Below, one piece after another: positions 1 to 7,380 of a DNA stretch of 64,000 nt. The stretch's first letter is position 1. Each line of letters begins with the position of its first letter. Source of the DNA: an uncultured Muribaculaceae bacterium (GTDB lineage: Bacteria; Bacteroidota; Bacteroidia; Bacteroidales; Muribaculaceae). A program made the translations under genes and the position numbers. Location: positions 1-64,000 of the forward strand of contig CAJOFH010000002.1 of assembly GCA_905233845.1 (NCBI GenBank). Reading direction: 5' to 3'. The notes below the pieces were generated by a model. The model had not been told where the DNA came from, did no database searches, and saw only the letters and a list, made by a program, of their open reading frames with translations.

Positions 1-83
1 CTTTTTTGAACTGTACCGTCAAAAACCTTGCTGAAATCATCGCACATTGAAAAAATTTCTATAATTTTGTCTTCAGGAAACAT
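1..83 (-). mobile_element. IS982-like transposase, N-terminal fragment cut by window edge
   Basis: Reading leftwards from an ATG at 83-81, the frame is open to the window edge and gives 27 residues, beginning MFPEDKIIEIFSMCDDF and continuing SKVFDG. This resembles the N-terminus of IS982-family DDE transposases common in Bacteroidales, which open with an EDKITEIF..DDFCK pattern. Only the first few percent of the protein is visible, so neither the DDE residues nor the terminal inverted repeats can be checked. The element lies beside a truncated HAD gene and dispersed repeats, as expected at an insertion hot spot. Family assignment is from memory of the N-terminal motif. Confidence 0.55.
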
Positions 84-161
84 AGCGTGTTTTTTTTAAT
101 AATGTTTTTTGCACTACAAAATTACTAAAAATTTCGCTATGTTCCTAATTTTCAGCTAAAT

Positions 162-222
162 AAAATTCATCGAACTCACGTAAATTTATAGTATTGTCCT
201 ATAAAGGAGGCGTAGCTGCTCC
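162..222 (-). repeat. Composite of two dispersed intergenic repeats
   Basis: Two repeat pieces seen elsewhere in the window lie here. The stretch around 165-184 carries AAATTCATCGAACTCACGT, which recurs at about 41967-41985 and, inverted and diverged, near 21463 and 25154. The stretch 195-222, read on the minus strand (GGAGCAGCTAC then TTTATAGGACA), matches 21741-21768 at about 24 of 28 positions. The pair separates the transposase start from the broken HAD gene, so this is probably the scar that truncated that gene. Confidence 0.6.
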
Positions 223-248
223 ACCTAAACTACGGTCATTTTAGAGAA

Positions 249-458
249 TCAAATCCTCAATTTACCGCTCGTCCAACCGTTCAGCAGGTCATGATTGAAA
301 CGCTCGTAGTGGTCATGGAACATCTCATAGTCGTGGCACCACTCGCCACAACCCATCATCCTGAAAGTCGTGGCCAATGCTTTTTCGCTGTTACGCTCAA
401 ACCACCACAGCGTGTTGTCGATGTCGAGGAATACCGTTGTTATGCCGTCCATCACCAT
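249..458 (-). pseudogene. Truncated HAD-superfamily hydrolase (YjjG-like N-terminus)
   Basis: The 69-residue frame begins with the HAD motif I signature FLDIDNTLW (the DxDxT nucleophile loop) and continues into a helical cap start, as in YjjG-type pyrimidine nucleotidases and other non-specific phosphatases. Full-length members have about 225-235 residues with motifs II-IV further on; all of these are missing here. The frame ends at a stop right where dispersed repeats (162-222) and an IS982-like transposase begin, so the 3' two-thirds appears to have been replaced. It starts 12 bases after the lipoprotein gene at 471-947 ends and was probably co-transcribed with it. A functional 69-residue product is unlikely. 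Confidence 0.7.
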
Positions 459-470
459 AAACGACGCGAC

Positions 471-947
471 TTATTTCAAATCTTCGGGGGTGATGTCAAA
501 AGCGGTGATTTCTTCACCTGTGGCCTTGTTCACATAACTCACAGATATGGTAGCGCCCTTGCTCTTGATAGTTGCGTCGCTGGGCTTCGTGCTCTTCTTG
601 AACTGACTGATAAACTCAGGCACCTCATGCTCAACTATTGCCTCGGCGTAATCGGCCTCTTCTTGATCGTCAGGCACTTCAACTTGTTTGACGATTTTTA
701 CAGTATTGGTAGCTGCATCATAGGAATAATCGGCGTCGGCACCGGCGTGCTCCTCAGCGACAGCTTTTGAGAGTTCATCTGTCACCTCTTTGCTAGGTGC
801 AGCTTTAGTGGTGTCGGTAGTTGTAGTGTCGACAGAAGTGGTTGTGGTGTCGGCATTAGCTTTACTTTGGCTGGTGTTACCTTTGCCTGTACAACTTGCA
901 AGAGCAAATGTCAAAATTGCTATTGCGATAATTGAAAGATGTTTCAT
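471..947 (-). CDS. Small lipoprotein, function unknown
   Basis: A 158-residue protein with a classic lipoprotein signal: MKHLSI, a hydrophobic core, then lipobox LASC with the modified cysteine near residue 19. A Thr/Ser/Asp-rich low-complexity linker follows (about residues 25-50). The C-terminal half reads as a mixed alpha/beta domain with a pattern (ISVSYVNKATGEEITAFDI) typical of small Bacteroidales lipoproteins. I do not recognise a characterised family. It would be anchored to the outer or inner membrane facing the periplasm or surface. It sits between prmC (15 bases upstream) and the truncated HAD gene on the same strand. Confidence 0.8.
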   Translation of the reverse strand: MKHLSIIAIAILTFALASCTGKGNTSQSKANADTTTTSVDTTTTDTTKAAPSKEVTDELSKAVAEEHAGADADYSYDAATNTVKIVKQVEVPDDQEEADYAEAIVEHEVPEFISQFKKSTKPSDATIKSKGATISVSYVNKATGEEITAFDITPEDLK

Positions 948-962
948 TTTTTATTATGTATT

Positions 963-1814
963 TTATTCGATAATTTTAATTGCTGTGACAAACCGGTTGT
1001 TTCCGTTGAAATCGTTGTATACCTGAACGTTGCGCAAGCCAACACTAAGCAGTGTGTTGCACACTTGCTGGGCCATAGCACGGTTGATTTCCAAATACAA
1101 TCGGCCGCCATTTTTGAGCGCACGGCTCGCATAAGATGCTATGGGGCGATAAAAGAGCATAGGGTCACTGTCAGGGACAAAAAGTGCAACATTGGGCTCA
1201 TAGTCAAGGACGTCGCGCTCCATTGTGGCTTTCTCGCTCTCGGTGACATAGGGTGGATTGCTCACAATGATGTCCCACGCCTCGCTTGGCGCACGGCACG
1301 AGAGGATGTCTTGCTCCACGAACTTGACGCGGGTCTTCAATTCCGAAGCATTGCGGCTTGCCACTTCAAGCGCGTCACGACTGATGTCGGTGGCTGTGAC
1401 CTGAGCGAATTTCAAAGCCCTTGCCAGCGAGATAGCTATACAACCACTGCCCGTGCCAATGTCAAGCACCTGAAGGTCGCTGCCAGGGTTCTGGTCTACA
1501 ATCATATCTACGAGCTGTTCGGTCTCTGGGCGAGGAATGAGCACAGCCGGGGTCACCATAAACGAGTGTCCGTGAAAGCGTGCTTTTCCCAAGATGGACT
1601 GCAATGGCTCGTTGCGGCGCAAACGTGTTATTATCTCATTGAGGCGACTCGGGAAGAATACTGGCAGTTCCTCACTGTCGCGCATCACGATGTCAACGGG
1701 CTTCCATAGGAGCACTTCTTCAAAAATTACACGTGTCATGCTCTCCACCTCGCGTGGGTCGTACAAGCCACTCAGCTCGGTGCGAAGGCATTGTATTGCT
1801 TCTCGTGTTGTCAT
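963..1814 (-). CDS. prmC: Peptide chain release factor N5-glutamine methyltransferase PrmC
   Basis: A 283-residue SAM-dependent methyltransferase that modifies the glutamine of the GGQ motif in release factors RF1 and RF2. The N-terminal helical domain (about 1-85) is followed by PRPETE (94-99), the SAM loop DIGTGSG (118-124) and the catalytic NPPY motif (186-189) that contacts the glutamine amide. Length and motif order match PrmC/HemK throughout. The gene is divergent from lysA and leads the small lipoprotein gene downstream. No nearby prfA is present. Confidence 0.95.
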   Translation of the reverse strand: MTTREAIQCLRTELSGLYDPREVESMTRVIFEEVLLWKPVDIVMRDSEELPVFFPSRLNEIITRLRRNEPLQSILGKARFHGHSFMVTPAVLIPRPETEQLVDMIVDQNPGSDLQVLDIGTGSGCIAISLARALKFAQVTATDISRDALEVASRNASELKTRVKFVEQDILSCRAPSEAWDIIVSNPPYVTESEKATMERDVLDYEPNVALFVPDSDPMLFYRPIASYASRALKNGGRLYLEINRAMAQQVCNTLLSVGLRNVQVYNDFNGNNRFVTAIKIIE

Positions 1815-1884
1815 CTTTTCACTGATTTTGTTGACGAAATTACTAAAAAGATTGATATAAATAACAAAAATGTGGAAAAAATAA

Positions 1885-1914
1885 TTGTTTTTTTGAATTT
1901 TGTGTTTAACTTTG
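1885..1914 (+). promoter_or_regulatory. Promoter for lysA (Bacteroidetes type)
   Basis: A TTG at 1885-1887 is followed after 19 bases by TAACTTTG at 1907-1914. This matches the Bacteroidetes primary-sigma consensus of a -33 TTG and -7 TAnnTTTG. It lies about 50 bases upstream of lysA. Confidence 0.7.
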
Positions 1915-1964
1915 CAAAAATATCACAAGAAACACAAAACAAAAAAACACACTGATACTTAAAA

Positions 1965-3116
1965 ATGATGCATCTTGACACTTTCATGAGCCTTGCCTTA
2001 AAAGGCACTCCATTCTATGGCTACAATTTGCCGTTGCTGCGACGCACTCTTGACACCATCAAACAAGAGATTGCAGGCTATCCGTTTATGGTACATTATG
2101 CCGTAAAAGCAAACGGCAACCCAAGGATTCTAAACGAGATACAACAATCGGGGCTTGGTGTGGATTTGGTAAGTGGAAACGAGATTCTGGCTGCGCTGAA
2201 AGCAGGCTTTGACCCTGGCAAGATGGCATACGCAGGAGTGGGCAAGACCGACCGAGAAATCGAGATTGGCATCGACAATGATATATTTTGCTTCAACGTG
2301 GAGAGCGAACCAGAGATGGAGGTCATCAATGAGATTGCGGCACGCAAAGGCAAGACGGTGGGTGTAGCCATCCGTGTCAATCCTGACATCGACGCGCACA
2401 CACACCGATACATCACTACAGGCACATCGGCCGACAAGTTTGGCATCGACCTGCCCATGCTTGACGAAGCAGTAGATCTGGCTATGAAGCTCCCAAACCT
2501 GCATTTGCGTGGACTTCATTTTCATATTGGCTCTCAAGTCACCACCATCGAACCGTTCAAGATGCTATGCGACAAGATAAACCAATTACTCGAGCATTTT
2601 GAGAAACGTGGCATCAGTTTTGAGATGATAGACGCTGGCGGTGGACTTGGCGTTAACTATGAGCAGCCTGAGAAAAATCCCATCGCACCTTTCCATGACT
2701 TTTTCGAGGTATTTAAGAAGGGGCTTAAATTACGTCAGGGCCAAATGGTACATTTCGAGTTGGGACGCTCCATAGTGGCGCAATGTGGCGCGCTTATTGC
2801 CAAGGTGGTGTTCGTAAAGCAGAACGCTGCCAAGAAATTTGTTATACTGGATGCGGGCATGACCGATCTCATCCGTCCAGCTCTATACAATTCGCATCAC
2901 AAGATTGTCAATCTCACGTCACAAGAGAAAGAGATTGACACTTATGACGTAGTAGGACCCATCTGCGAGTCGAGCGACGTGTTCGGCACTGACCAACAGC
3001 TCCCAATGACTCGTCGTGGCGACATCATCGCCATACTCTCGGCAGGAGCCTATGGAGAGTCGATGGCAAGCACCTACAACATGCGTTCTCTGCCACAAAG
3101 TCACTTCATTGACTGA
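1965..3116 (+). CDS. lysA: Diaminopimelate decarboxylase
   Basis: A 383-residue PLP enzyme, fold type III, that decarboxylates meso-diaminopimelate to L-lysine in the cytoplasm. The PLP lysine is in HYAVKAN (K48). The phosphate-binding glycine loop is DAGGGLG, and the C-terminal barrel carries ELGRSIVAQCG and the active-site cysteine motif CESSD typical of DapDC. Length fits the shorter Bacteroidetes LysA. Two adjacent ATGs occur at 1965 and 1968; either could start the protein. A thioredoxin gene follows 59 bases later. An aspartokinase is encoded 6 kb away on the other strand. Confidence 0.93.
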   Translation: MMHLDTFMSLALKGTPFYGYNLPLLRRTLDTIKQEIAGYPFMVHYAVKANGNPRILNEIQQSGLGVDLVSGNEILAALKAGFDPGKMAYAGVGKTDREIEIGIDNDIFCFNVESEPEMEVINEIAARKGKTVGVAIRVNPDIDAHTHRYITTGTSADKFGIDLPMLDEAVDLAMKLPNLHLRGLHFHIGSQVTTIEPFKMLCDKINQLLEHFEKRGISFEMIDAGGGLGVNYEQPEKNPIAPFHDFFEVFKKGLKLRQGQMVHFELGRSIVAQCGALIAKVVFVKQNAAKKFVILDAGMTDLIRPALYNSHHKIVNLTSQEKEIDTYDVVGPICESSDVFGTDQQLPMTRRGDIIAILSAGAYGESMASTYNMRSLPQSHFID

Positions 3117-3175
3117 TGGCACAATAATTGCTCATGTTCATTTATCAGTAATAATTATCTTTAAATGATAGACTT

Positions 3176-3472
3176 ATGAATAACTTTGAGCAACTTATCG
3201 CTGGAGACAAACCAGTACTAGTCGATTTCTTCGCTACTTGGTGCGGACCATGCAAGATGATGCATCCCATACTTGAAGAACTAAAGAAAAGTATAGGCGA
3301 CCGTGCCACAATTATCAAGATTGACGTAGATGAGGCACAAGAGTTTGCTGTGCAATATGGAGTGAGGGCAGTACCCACTCTAGCCATCTTTAAGCAAGGT
3401 CAACTCGTGTGGCGTGAGGCAGGAGTACACAGCGCTCAGCAACTCACACAAGCCCTCGAGCAATTCATGTAA
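3176..3472 (+). CDS. trxA: Thioredoxin
   Basis: A 98-residue cytoplasmic thioredoxin with the redox motif WCGPC (C23 and C26) and the cis-proline segment AVPTLAIF. It has no signal peptide or extra domains, so it should act as a general disulfide reductase with thioredoxin reductase, which is not encoded in this window. The length is slightly short of the usual 105-110 because the N-terminus begins directly at NNFEQLI. It follows lysA on the same strand and ends at a strong terminator. Confidence 0.93.
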   Translation: MNNFEQLIAGDKPVLVDFFATWCGPCKMMHPILEELKKSIGDRATIIKIDVDEAQEFAVQYGVRAVPTLAIFKQGQLVWREAGVHSAQQLTQALEQFM

Positions 3473-3494
3473 TCACACATCCACCTAAAAAATT

Positions 3495-3525
3495 GAGGCT
3501 CAAGTCCATTTGAGTCTCATTTTTT
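3495..3525. terminator. Shared bidirectional terminator
   Basis: A 9-bp stem with one G-U pair (GAGGCTCAA at 3495-3503, TTGAGTCTC at 3510-3518) precedes a T-run. It lies between trxA and the convergent gene at 3524-3826. Confidence 0.75.
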
Positions 3526-3826
3526 ATTCTATCGTCTCCACAAGGAAGCTCACTGGCCTGAAGCCGTCGTTGCAGGAAATCATGGCACTGTGAGGATTCT
3601 TCATCCATCCGTCAAAGAAATTGCCGCCACCCTCGGCGAGCTCTTTCACCCACGGCTGCAGCGTTTCCCACGCGCTGTCGCACATTCCCTCAGGCTGCTG
3701 GCAGTTCTCAACGATGAAAGTTCGCCCAAGCGTCATGTCACAAGTATGCTCAATGGGGTTCTCATACTGTCCCATCAGGTCGTGATAGCACGCCATCCGC
3801 ATCACTGTTATCTTTACCTTCTTCAT
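3524..3826 (-). CDS. TIGR04076 family protein
   Basis: A 100-residue soluble protein starting MKKVKITVMR with conserved cysteines (CYHDL, HTCDM, ENCQQPEGMC, ISCNDG). The opening KVKITV strand, the C-rich centre and the closing ISCNDGFRPVSF block match the TIGR04076 family, which has no established function. Its cysteines could bind a metal or iron-sulfur cluster, but this is inference. A TATCTTTG -7 box on the minus strand (plus-strand 3866-3873) supports transcription from a divergent promoter facing the kinase-like gene. Confidence 0.75.
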   Translation of the reverse strand: MKKVKITVMRMACYHDLMGQYENPIEHTCDMTLGRTFIVENCQQPEGMCDSAWETLQPWVKELAEGGGNFFDGWMKNPHSAMISCNDGFRPVSFLVETIE

Positions 3827-3916
3827 AAACTTAATTCATTACTGTCAAATATGTTTATTGTAACGCAAAGATATAGTTTTTTGCAAGAAAAAGAGCAATT
3901 ATTCAATAAAAAATGA

Positions 3917-3924
3917 TATCTTTG
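3917..3924 (+). promoter_or_regulatory. -7 box that fixes the start of the kinase-like locus
   Basis: TATCTTTG at 3917-3924 is a perfect -7 box. It lies inside the longest possible kinase reading frame (from 3913), so translation must begin downstream, at 3962 or later. Confidence 0.65.
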
Positions 3925-3961
3925 CAACATATAAATAATAACTGTTGTAATATGTGGAAAT

Positions 3962-4147
3962 ATGGAAGAAAATTTATCCAAAATATTTTTAAGAAACGGT
4001 CAAACCGCACTTTCATATATTCAGGGCTTGCAACAAGAGTTCAGGCCGATAGCGACCGAAGCGATATTCGAATGTTTGAGGTTGGGATATCCTCTCAACG
4101 ATATGGAGATTACGAGCAAAGCACGGGAGCTACAGCGCAACAGATAG
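3962..4147 (+). CDS. Small helical protein or detached N-terminus of the following kinase-like gene
   Basis: A 61-residue frame whose ATG lies about 30 bases downstream of the -7 box at 3917-3924. Its translation looks like a real alpha-helical protein (FLRNGQTALSYIQGLQQEF, ATEAIFECLRLGYPLNDMEI, SKARELQRNR). The overlapping +1 frame in the same stretch reads like random sequence. It stops at 4147, exactly where the kinase frame begins to show family-like residues (GERLITIAKK). Either this is a separate gene overlapping the next, or it is the original N-terminus of one protein now split by a single-base change near 4140. Confidence 0.6.
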   Translation: MEENLSKIFLRNGQTALSYIQGLQQEFRPIATEAIFECLRLGYPLNDMEITSKARELQRNR

Positions 4148-4695
4148 AGGGCGAACGACTGATAACTATTGCAAAAAAATGCAATCTGTTTGTTGACAAA
4201 AAAGAATGGGAGAATCTTGGTGAAAGAAAAAGACTACCATCAGGAGAGAGTGTTGTTTATTTGAGTGATGATGAGACAAAAGTCATCAAGGTTAGGGACC
4301 CATTTGCAAAGTCAGCTTTAAAGCATTTGCATTCTCAAGATGTCATTTATGAGCATCTTGTTCATAATATACTTTTCCCTGATACAAGATATGAGTTTTT
4401 AGGAATCAGCACTGATGTTGATGGTGTTCGCATTCTCTTGGGTCAGAAATATATTTCTCACAGCTTTAGAACTGTTTCTCAAAAAGAGATAGATACTTAT
4501 TTGGTAAAGTATTTGGGCTTAAAGAAAGAGAACCAATATTTTTATGGAAATGACTATGTTGCTGTTACCGACGTCTCGGCCGATAGTGACAATGTTCTCA
4601 CAGATGGCACACATATGTTTTTTATAGATCCAATAATAAAATTTAAACGTCCAGCTATTGAAATTCTTGAATATTATTATTCTAAGATGTCATAG
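4072..4695 (+). pseudogene. Polyvalent-type protein kinase domain (Kinase-PolyVal-like), probably frameshifted
   Basis: From about 4145 the frame encodes GERLITIAKKCNLFV, SGESVVYLS, KVIKVRDPF, a linker, YEFLGISTDVDGVRILLGQKYI, then TDVSADSDNVLTDGTHMFFIDPII. This pattern resembles the polyvalent protein kinase fold (Kinase-PolyVal): a glycine-containing N-lobe, a K in VIKV, and a C-terminal D..NV...G...FIDP substrate/metal segment. These proteins are usually carried by mobile or phage-derived loci. The first in-frame ATG after the promoter is at 4072, but the residues before 4145 look non-coding. The simplest reading is a kinase gene split from its N-terminus at 3962-4147. The coding region is AT-rich compared with its neighbours, in line with transfer. 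Confidence 0.6.
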
Positions 4696-4742
4696 GTGAT
4701 GGTGATTTGATGACATTGTGATGATTTTTTTTGCTTCAAGTG

Positions 4743-4773
4743 TTGAAAGTTTTCGAGAAATGCGCTACCTTTG
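4743..4773 (+). promoter_or_regulatory. Promoter for udk
   Basis: TTG at 4743-4745, 20-base spacer, then TACCTTTG at 4766-4773, about 54 bases upstream of udk. Confidence 0.65.
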
Positions 4774-4826
4774 TATGATTTTAGGCTAATGTCCAGAACG
4801 TTTTAAACTAATATACATTCAAAACT

Positions 4827-5444
4827 ATGTTTATCATTGGTATAGCAGGCGGCACCGGTTCGGGAAAGACCACGGTAGTACGCAAAATCATGGAGCGCCT
4901 TCCTAAAGGTGAAGTGGGAATTATTTCGCAGGACTCATACTATAAGGACTCGAGTCATGTGCCAGTTGAAGACCGTCAAAAGATTAACTTCGACGAGCCC
5001 GCAGCTTTCGATTGGAATCTGCTCCTCGAGCACTTGAAGATGCTCAAACAAGGCAAATCAATCGAGATGCCCACCTACAGCTACCTTACTTGTACTCGCC
5101 AAAAGGAGACCGTGCATATGGATCCTCACGATGTTGTACTCATCGAGGGCATTCTTGTGATGAGCGACCCAAGGCTGAGGAAGATGATGGATATCAAGGT
5201 GTTTGTAGATGCCGATGGTGATGACCGCCTAATCCGCGTTATCTCCCGCGACTGCATCGAGCGTGGACGTACTGCCCAGGAGGTAATTGACCGCTACCAG
5301 CAAGTGCTCAAGCCCATGCACTTGATGCACATCGAGCCTTGCAAGCGCTATGTCGACATCATCGTGCCCGAGGGTGGTCACAACGAGGTTGCAATCAACC
5401 TGCTCACCGACTATATCAAGACTCGCCTCAATCTAAAGAAATAG
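4827..5444 (+). CDS. udk: Uridine kinase
   Basis: A 205-residue P-loop kinase that phosphorylates uridine and cytidine to UMP and CMP in pyrimidine salvage. The Walker A loop is GGTGSGKTT (8-16). SQDSYYKD and the NFDEPAAFDW block are diagnostic of the uridine kinase/phosphoribulokinase family, and the lid region RDCIERGRTAQEVIDRY follows. Length is standard. It has its own promoter and is followed 85 bases later by lptB on the same strand. Confidence 0.95.
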   Translation: MFIIGIAGGTGSGKTTVVRKIMERLPKGEVGIISQDSYYKDSSHVPVEDRQKINFDEPAAFDWNLLLEHLKMLKQGKSIEMPTYSYLTCTRQKETVHMDPHDVVLIEGILVMSDPRLRKMMDIKVFVDADGDDRLIRVISRDCIERGRTAQEVIDRYQQVLKPMHLMHIEPCKRYVDIIVPEGGHNEVAINLLTDYIKTRLNLKK

Positions 5445-5529
5445 CGAAAGTTGCCAACAAAGTTTTGATTGATTAGAAATTGGTGGTCACGCCGATTTCA
5501 GGCTGAATATCTATTACTATAAACGATTT

Positions 5530-6423
5530 ATGAAACTATACTGCAACCGCGACAAGGAGGCTGCTAATGCCGAACAAGCAGCGATTGACATCAGCGCCGA
5601 CGGCGAGAAGAAAATCACCGAAGTCACTGACAAGGTCGTCGATATGCTCAAGCATGCCGGTGACGCTGGGGTACTAGTGTTGCAAACTGACAACCTGGTG
5701 AAAAAGTATCGTCAACGCACCGTTGCCAACCATGTGTCAATCAATGTGCGACAAGGCGAGATAGTGGGACTGCTGGGGCCTAATGGTGCCGGGAAAACCA
5801 CCACGTTCTACATGACTACTGGACTAGTGACTCCAAATGAGGGACGCGTATATATAAATAATGTGGAAATCACCAAGCTGCCTGTTTACAAGCGCGCGCA
5901 GCTGGGCATCGGCTACCTGCCCCAGGAAGCGTCGGTGTTCCGCAAACTAACCGTCGAGAACAACATACGTACGGTGCTCGAAATGACCGACACAACGCCT
6001 GAATATCAGCGCGACAAGCTTGAGGAGCTAATCTCAGAGTTCCACCTCGAGAAGGTGCGCAAGAACTTGGGTGACCGCCTGAGTGGTGGTGAGCGACGAC
6101 GCACCGAGATTGCCCGTTGCCTGGCCATCAACCCGCGATTCATTATGCTCGATGAGCCGTTTGCAGGTGTTGACCCCATTGCTGTAGAAGACATTCAAAG
6201 TATCGTTTATAGCCTCAAGCACAAGAACATAGGCATCCTTATCACCGACCACAACGCTCCCGAGACGCTGAGCATTACCGATCGCGCCTACCTCCTCTTC
6301 GAGGGAAAAATCTTGTTCCAAGGCACCAGCGAAGAGCTCGCTGAGAACCCTGTTGTGCGAGAAAAATACCTTGGGCGCAACTTCGTATTCCGTCGCAAAA
6401 AATTCAAAGAGACAATTGATTAG
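5530..6423 (+). CDS. lptB: LPS export ABC transporter ATP-binding protein LptB, with N-terminal extension
   Basis: The 297-residue protein contains a complete LptB ATPase from about residue 50 (TDNLVKKYRQRTV): Walker A GPNGAGKT (83-90), QEASVF Q-loop, signature LSGGERRR, Walker B IMLDEPFAGVDP and the switch histidine in ITDHN. LptB drives lipopolysaccharide transport from the inner membrane with LptFG. The first 50 or so residues are extra compared with the usual 240-residue protein and are charged and Ala-rich. An alternative ATG at 5644 (M39) would remove most of them. The frame is open and unbroken from 5530, so either the extension is real or the true start is internal. Confidence 0.9.
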   Translation: MKLYCNRDKEAANAEQAAIDISADGEKKITEVTDKVVDMLKHAGDAGVLVLQTDNLVKKYRQRTVANHVSINVRQGEIVGLLGPNGAGKTTTFYMTTGLVTPNEGRVYINNVEITKLPVYKRAQLGIGYLPQEASVFRKLTVENNIRTVLEMTDTTPEYQRDKLEELISEFHLEKVRKNLGDRLSGGERRRTEIARCLAINPRFIMLDEPFAGVDPIAVEDIQSIVYSLKHKNIGILITDHNAPETLSITDRAYLLFEGKILFQGTSEELAENPVVREKYLGRNFVFRRKKFKETID

Positions 6424-6444
6424 TATTTTTTTCAATGACAAGTA

Positions 6445-6475
6445 TTGACGATTTAAAATATTTTGCCTATATTTG
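6445..6475 (+). promoter_or_regulatory. Promoter for the secreted protein at 6542
   Basis: TTG at 6445-6447, 20-base spacer, TATATTTG at 6468-6475. The gene starts 66 bases further on. Confidence 0.65.
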
Positions 6476-6541
6476 CGACATTCTTTAAAACAATAGCGAC
6501 ATCTAAGAAATATAAGTATAACCAATAAAAAATAAACGATT

Positions 6542-7318
6542 ATGAAGAAATTATTTTGCATTATTGCACTGGCGGGACTCGCACTGACCGCCTGGTCGCA
6601 GAAACCACTGAAGCTCAGCACTTACAGTGGCACATCTTTAGACCGCTATGACGGTCAACTGTGCGACGTGACAGCCGACCGTTACCTTTTCACTGGCTGG
6701 AACACCATCTCAATGCCTTTCGACATGACCGAGCAGGAGATTGACGATGCTCTGGGACAGGGAGTGAAACTTGAGAGACTGGTAGGCGTGACACAACAGG
6801 GCACCGAAATCATTTTGAATTTCCAGGATTGCAAGTCAGAAGGAATCCAAGCCAACAAGCCCTACATCCTCTACTATCCTGGCGAGGCTGGATCAAAGAA
6901 ATTTCATGCCTACACACAGATAAACAATGCTGAATCAAAGGTAACAATGACCACCAACGGAGGCGTGGAAGTGACAATGAATGGCGCGGCATTCAAGACC
7001 GATGGCAAGGGTCTCTATGGTATCCTCGCCATTAACAACGTTGATGCCAACTTCACTTATGTTGAGAATGACAAAGTGTTCTTCTATGCTACACGTTGCT
7101 TCATCAGCATTCCTGGCGAACAGCAGTTCACCTTGACTCCTAACCACTTGGGTGCTGGCGAGGTGACAAGCATCACCGACATCACTGCACCAAACGACAT
7201 TGTTGACGTTTACAATGTTCTGGGCATGAAAGTGGCTCACAACATCAAGGCTAGTGAAGTAAATAACCTCGCACCCAACATCTATGTAGTAAAAGGCCGC
7301 AAAATCCTCGTGAAGTAA
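6542..7318 (+). CDS. Secreted protein with Por-type C-terminal sorting-like tail
   Basis: A 258-residue protein with a clear Sec signal peptide (MKKLFCIIALAGLALTAWSQ). The body is beta-rich (WNTISMPFDMTEQEIDDALG, NKPYILYY) and I do not recognise a catalytic motif. The last 40 residues (VDVYNVLGMKVAHNI ... APNIYVVKGRKILVK) follow the pattern of type IX secretion C-terminal domains (VYNxxGxxV ... L..GxYVVKxxxxxxK). It is therefore probably exported across the outer membrane or displayed on the surface. It is monocistronic, with its own promoter and a strong terminator. Function unknown. Confidence 0.8.
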   Translation: MKKLFCIIALAGLALTAWSQKPLKLSTYSGTSLDRYDGQLCDVTADRYLFTGWNTISMPFDMTEQEIDDALGQGVKLERLVGVTQQGTEIILNFQDCKSEGIQANKPYILYYPGEAGSKKFHAYTQINNAESKVTMTTNGGVEVTMNGAAFKTDGKGLYGILAINNVDANFTYVENDKVFFYATRCFISIPGEQQFTLTPNHLGAGEVTSITDITAPNDIVDVYNVLGMKVAHNIKASEVNNLAPNIYVVKGRKILVK

Positions 7319-7343
7319 CGACCCCCTCTACTAAATCTAAAAT

Positions 7344-7380
7344 AAAGCAGCATCCCTTTCCGAGATGCTGCTTTGTTTTT
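7344..7380. terminator. Strong bidirectional terminator
   Basis: A perfect 11-bp stem (AAAGCAGCATC at 7344-7354, GATGCTGCTTT at 7364-7374) with T-runs. It serves the secreted protein gene and the convergent esterase gene. Confidence 0.85.

Noticed and set aside
963-1709. Plus-strand frame 939-1709 opposite prmC
   Set aside because: It is an antisense shadow of prmC; the minus strand carries all methyltransferase motifs.
3913-3961. Kinase-like gene starting at 3913
   Set aside because: The -7 promoter box lies at 3917-3924 inside that frame, so this ATG would not be transcribed.
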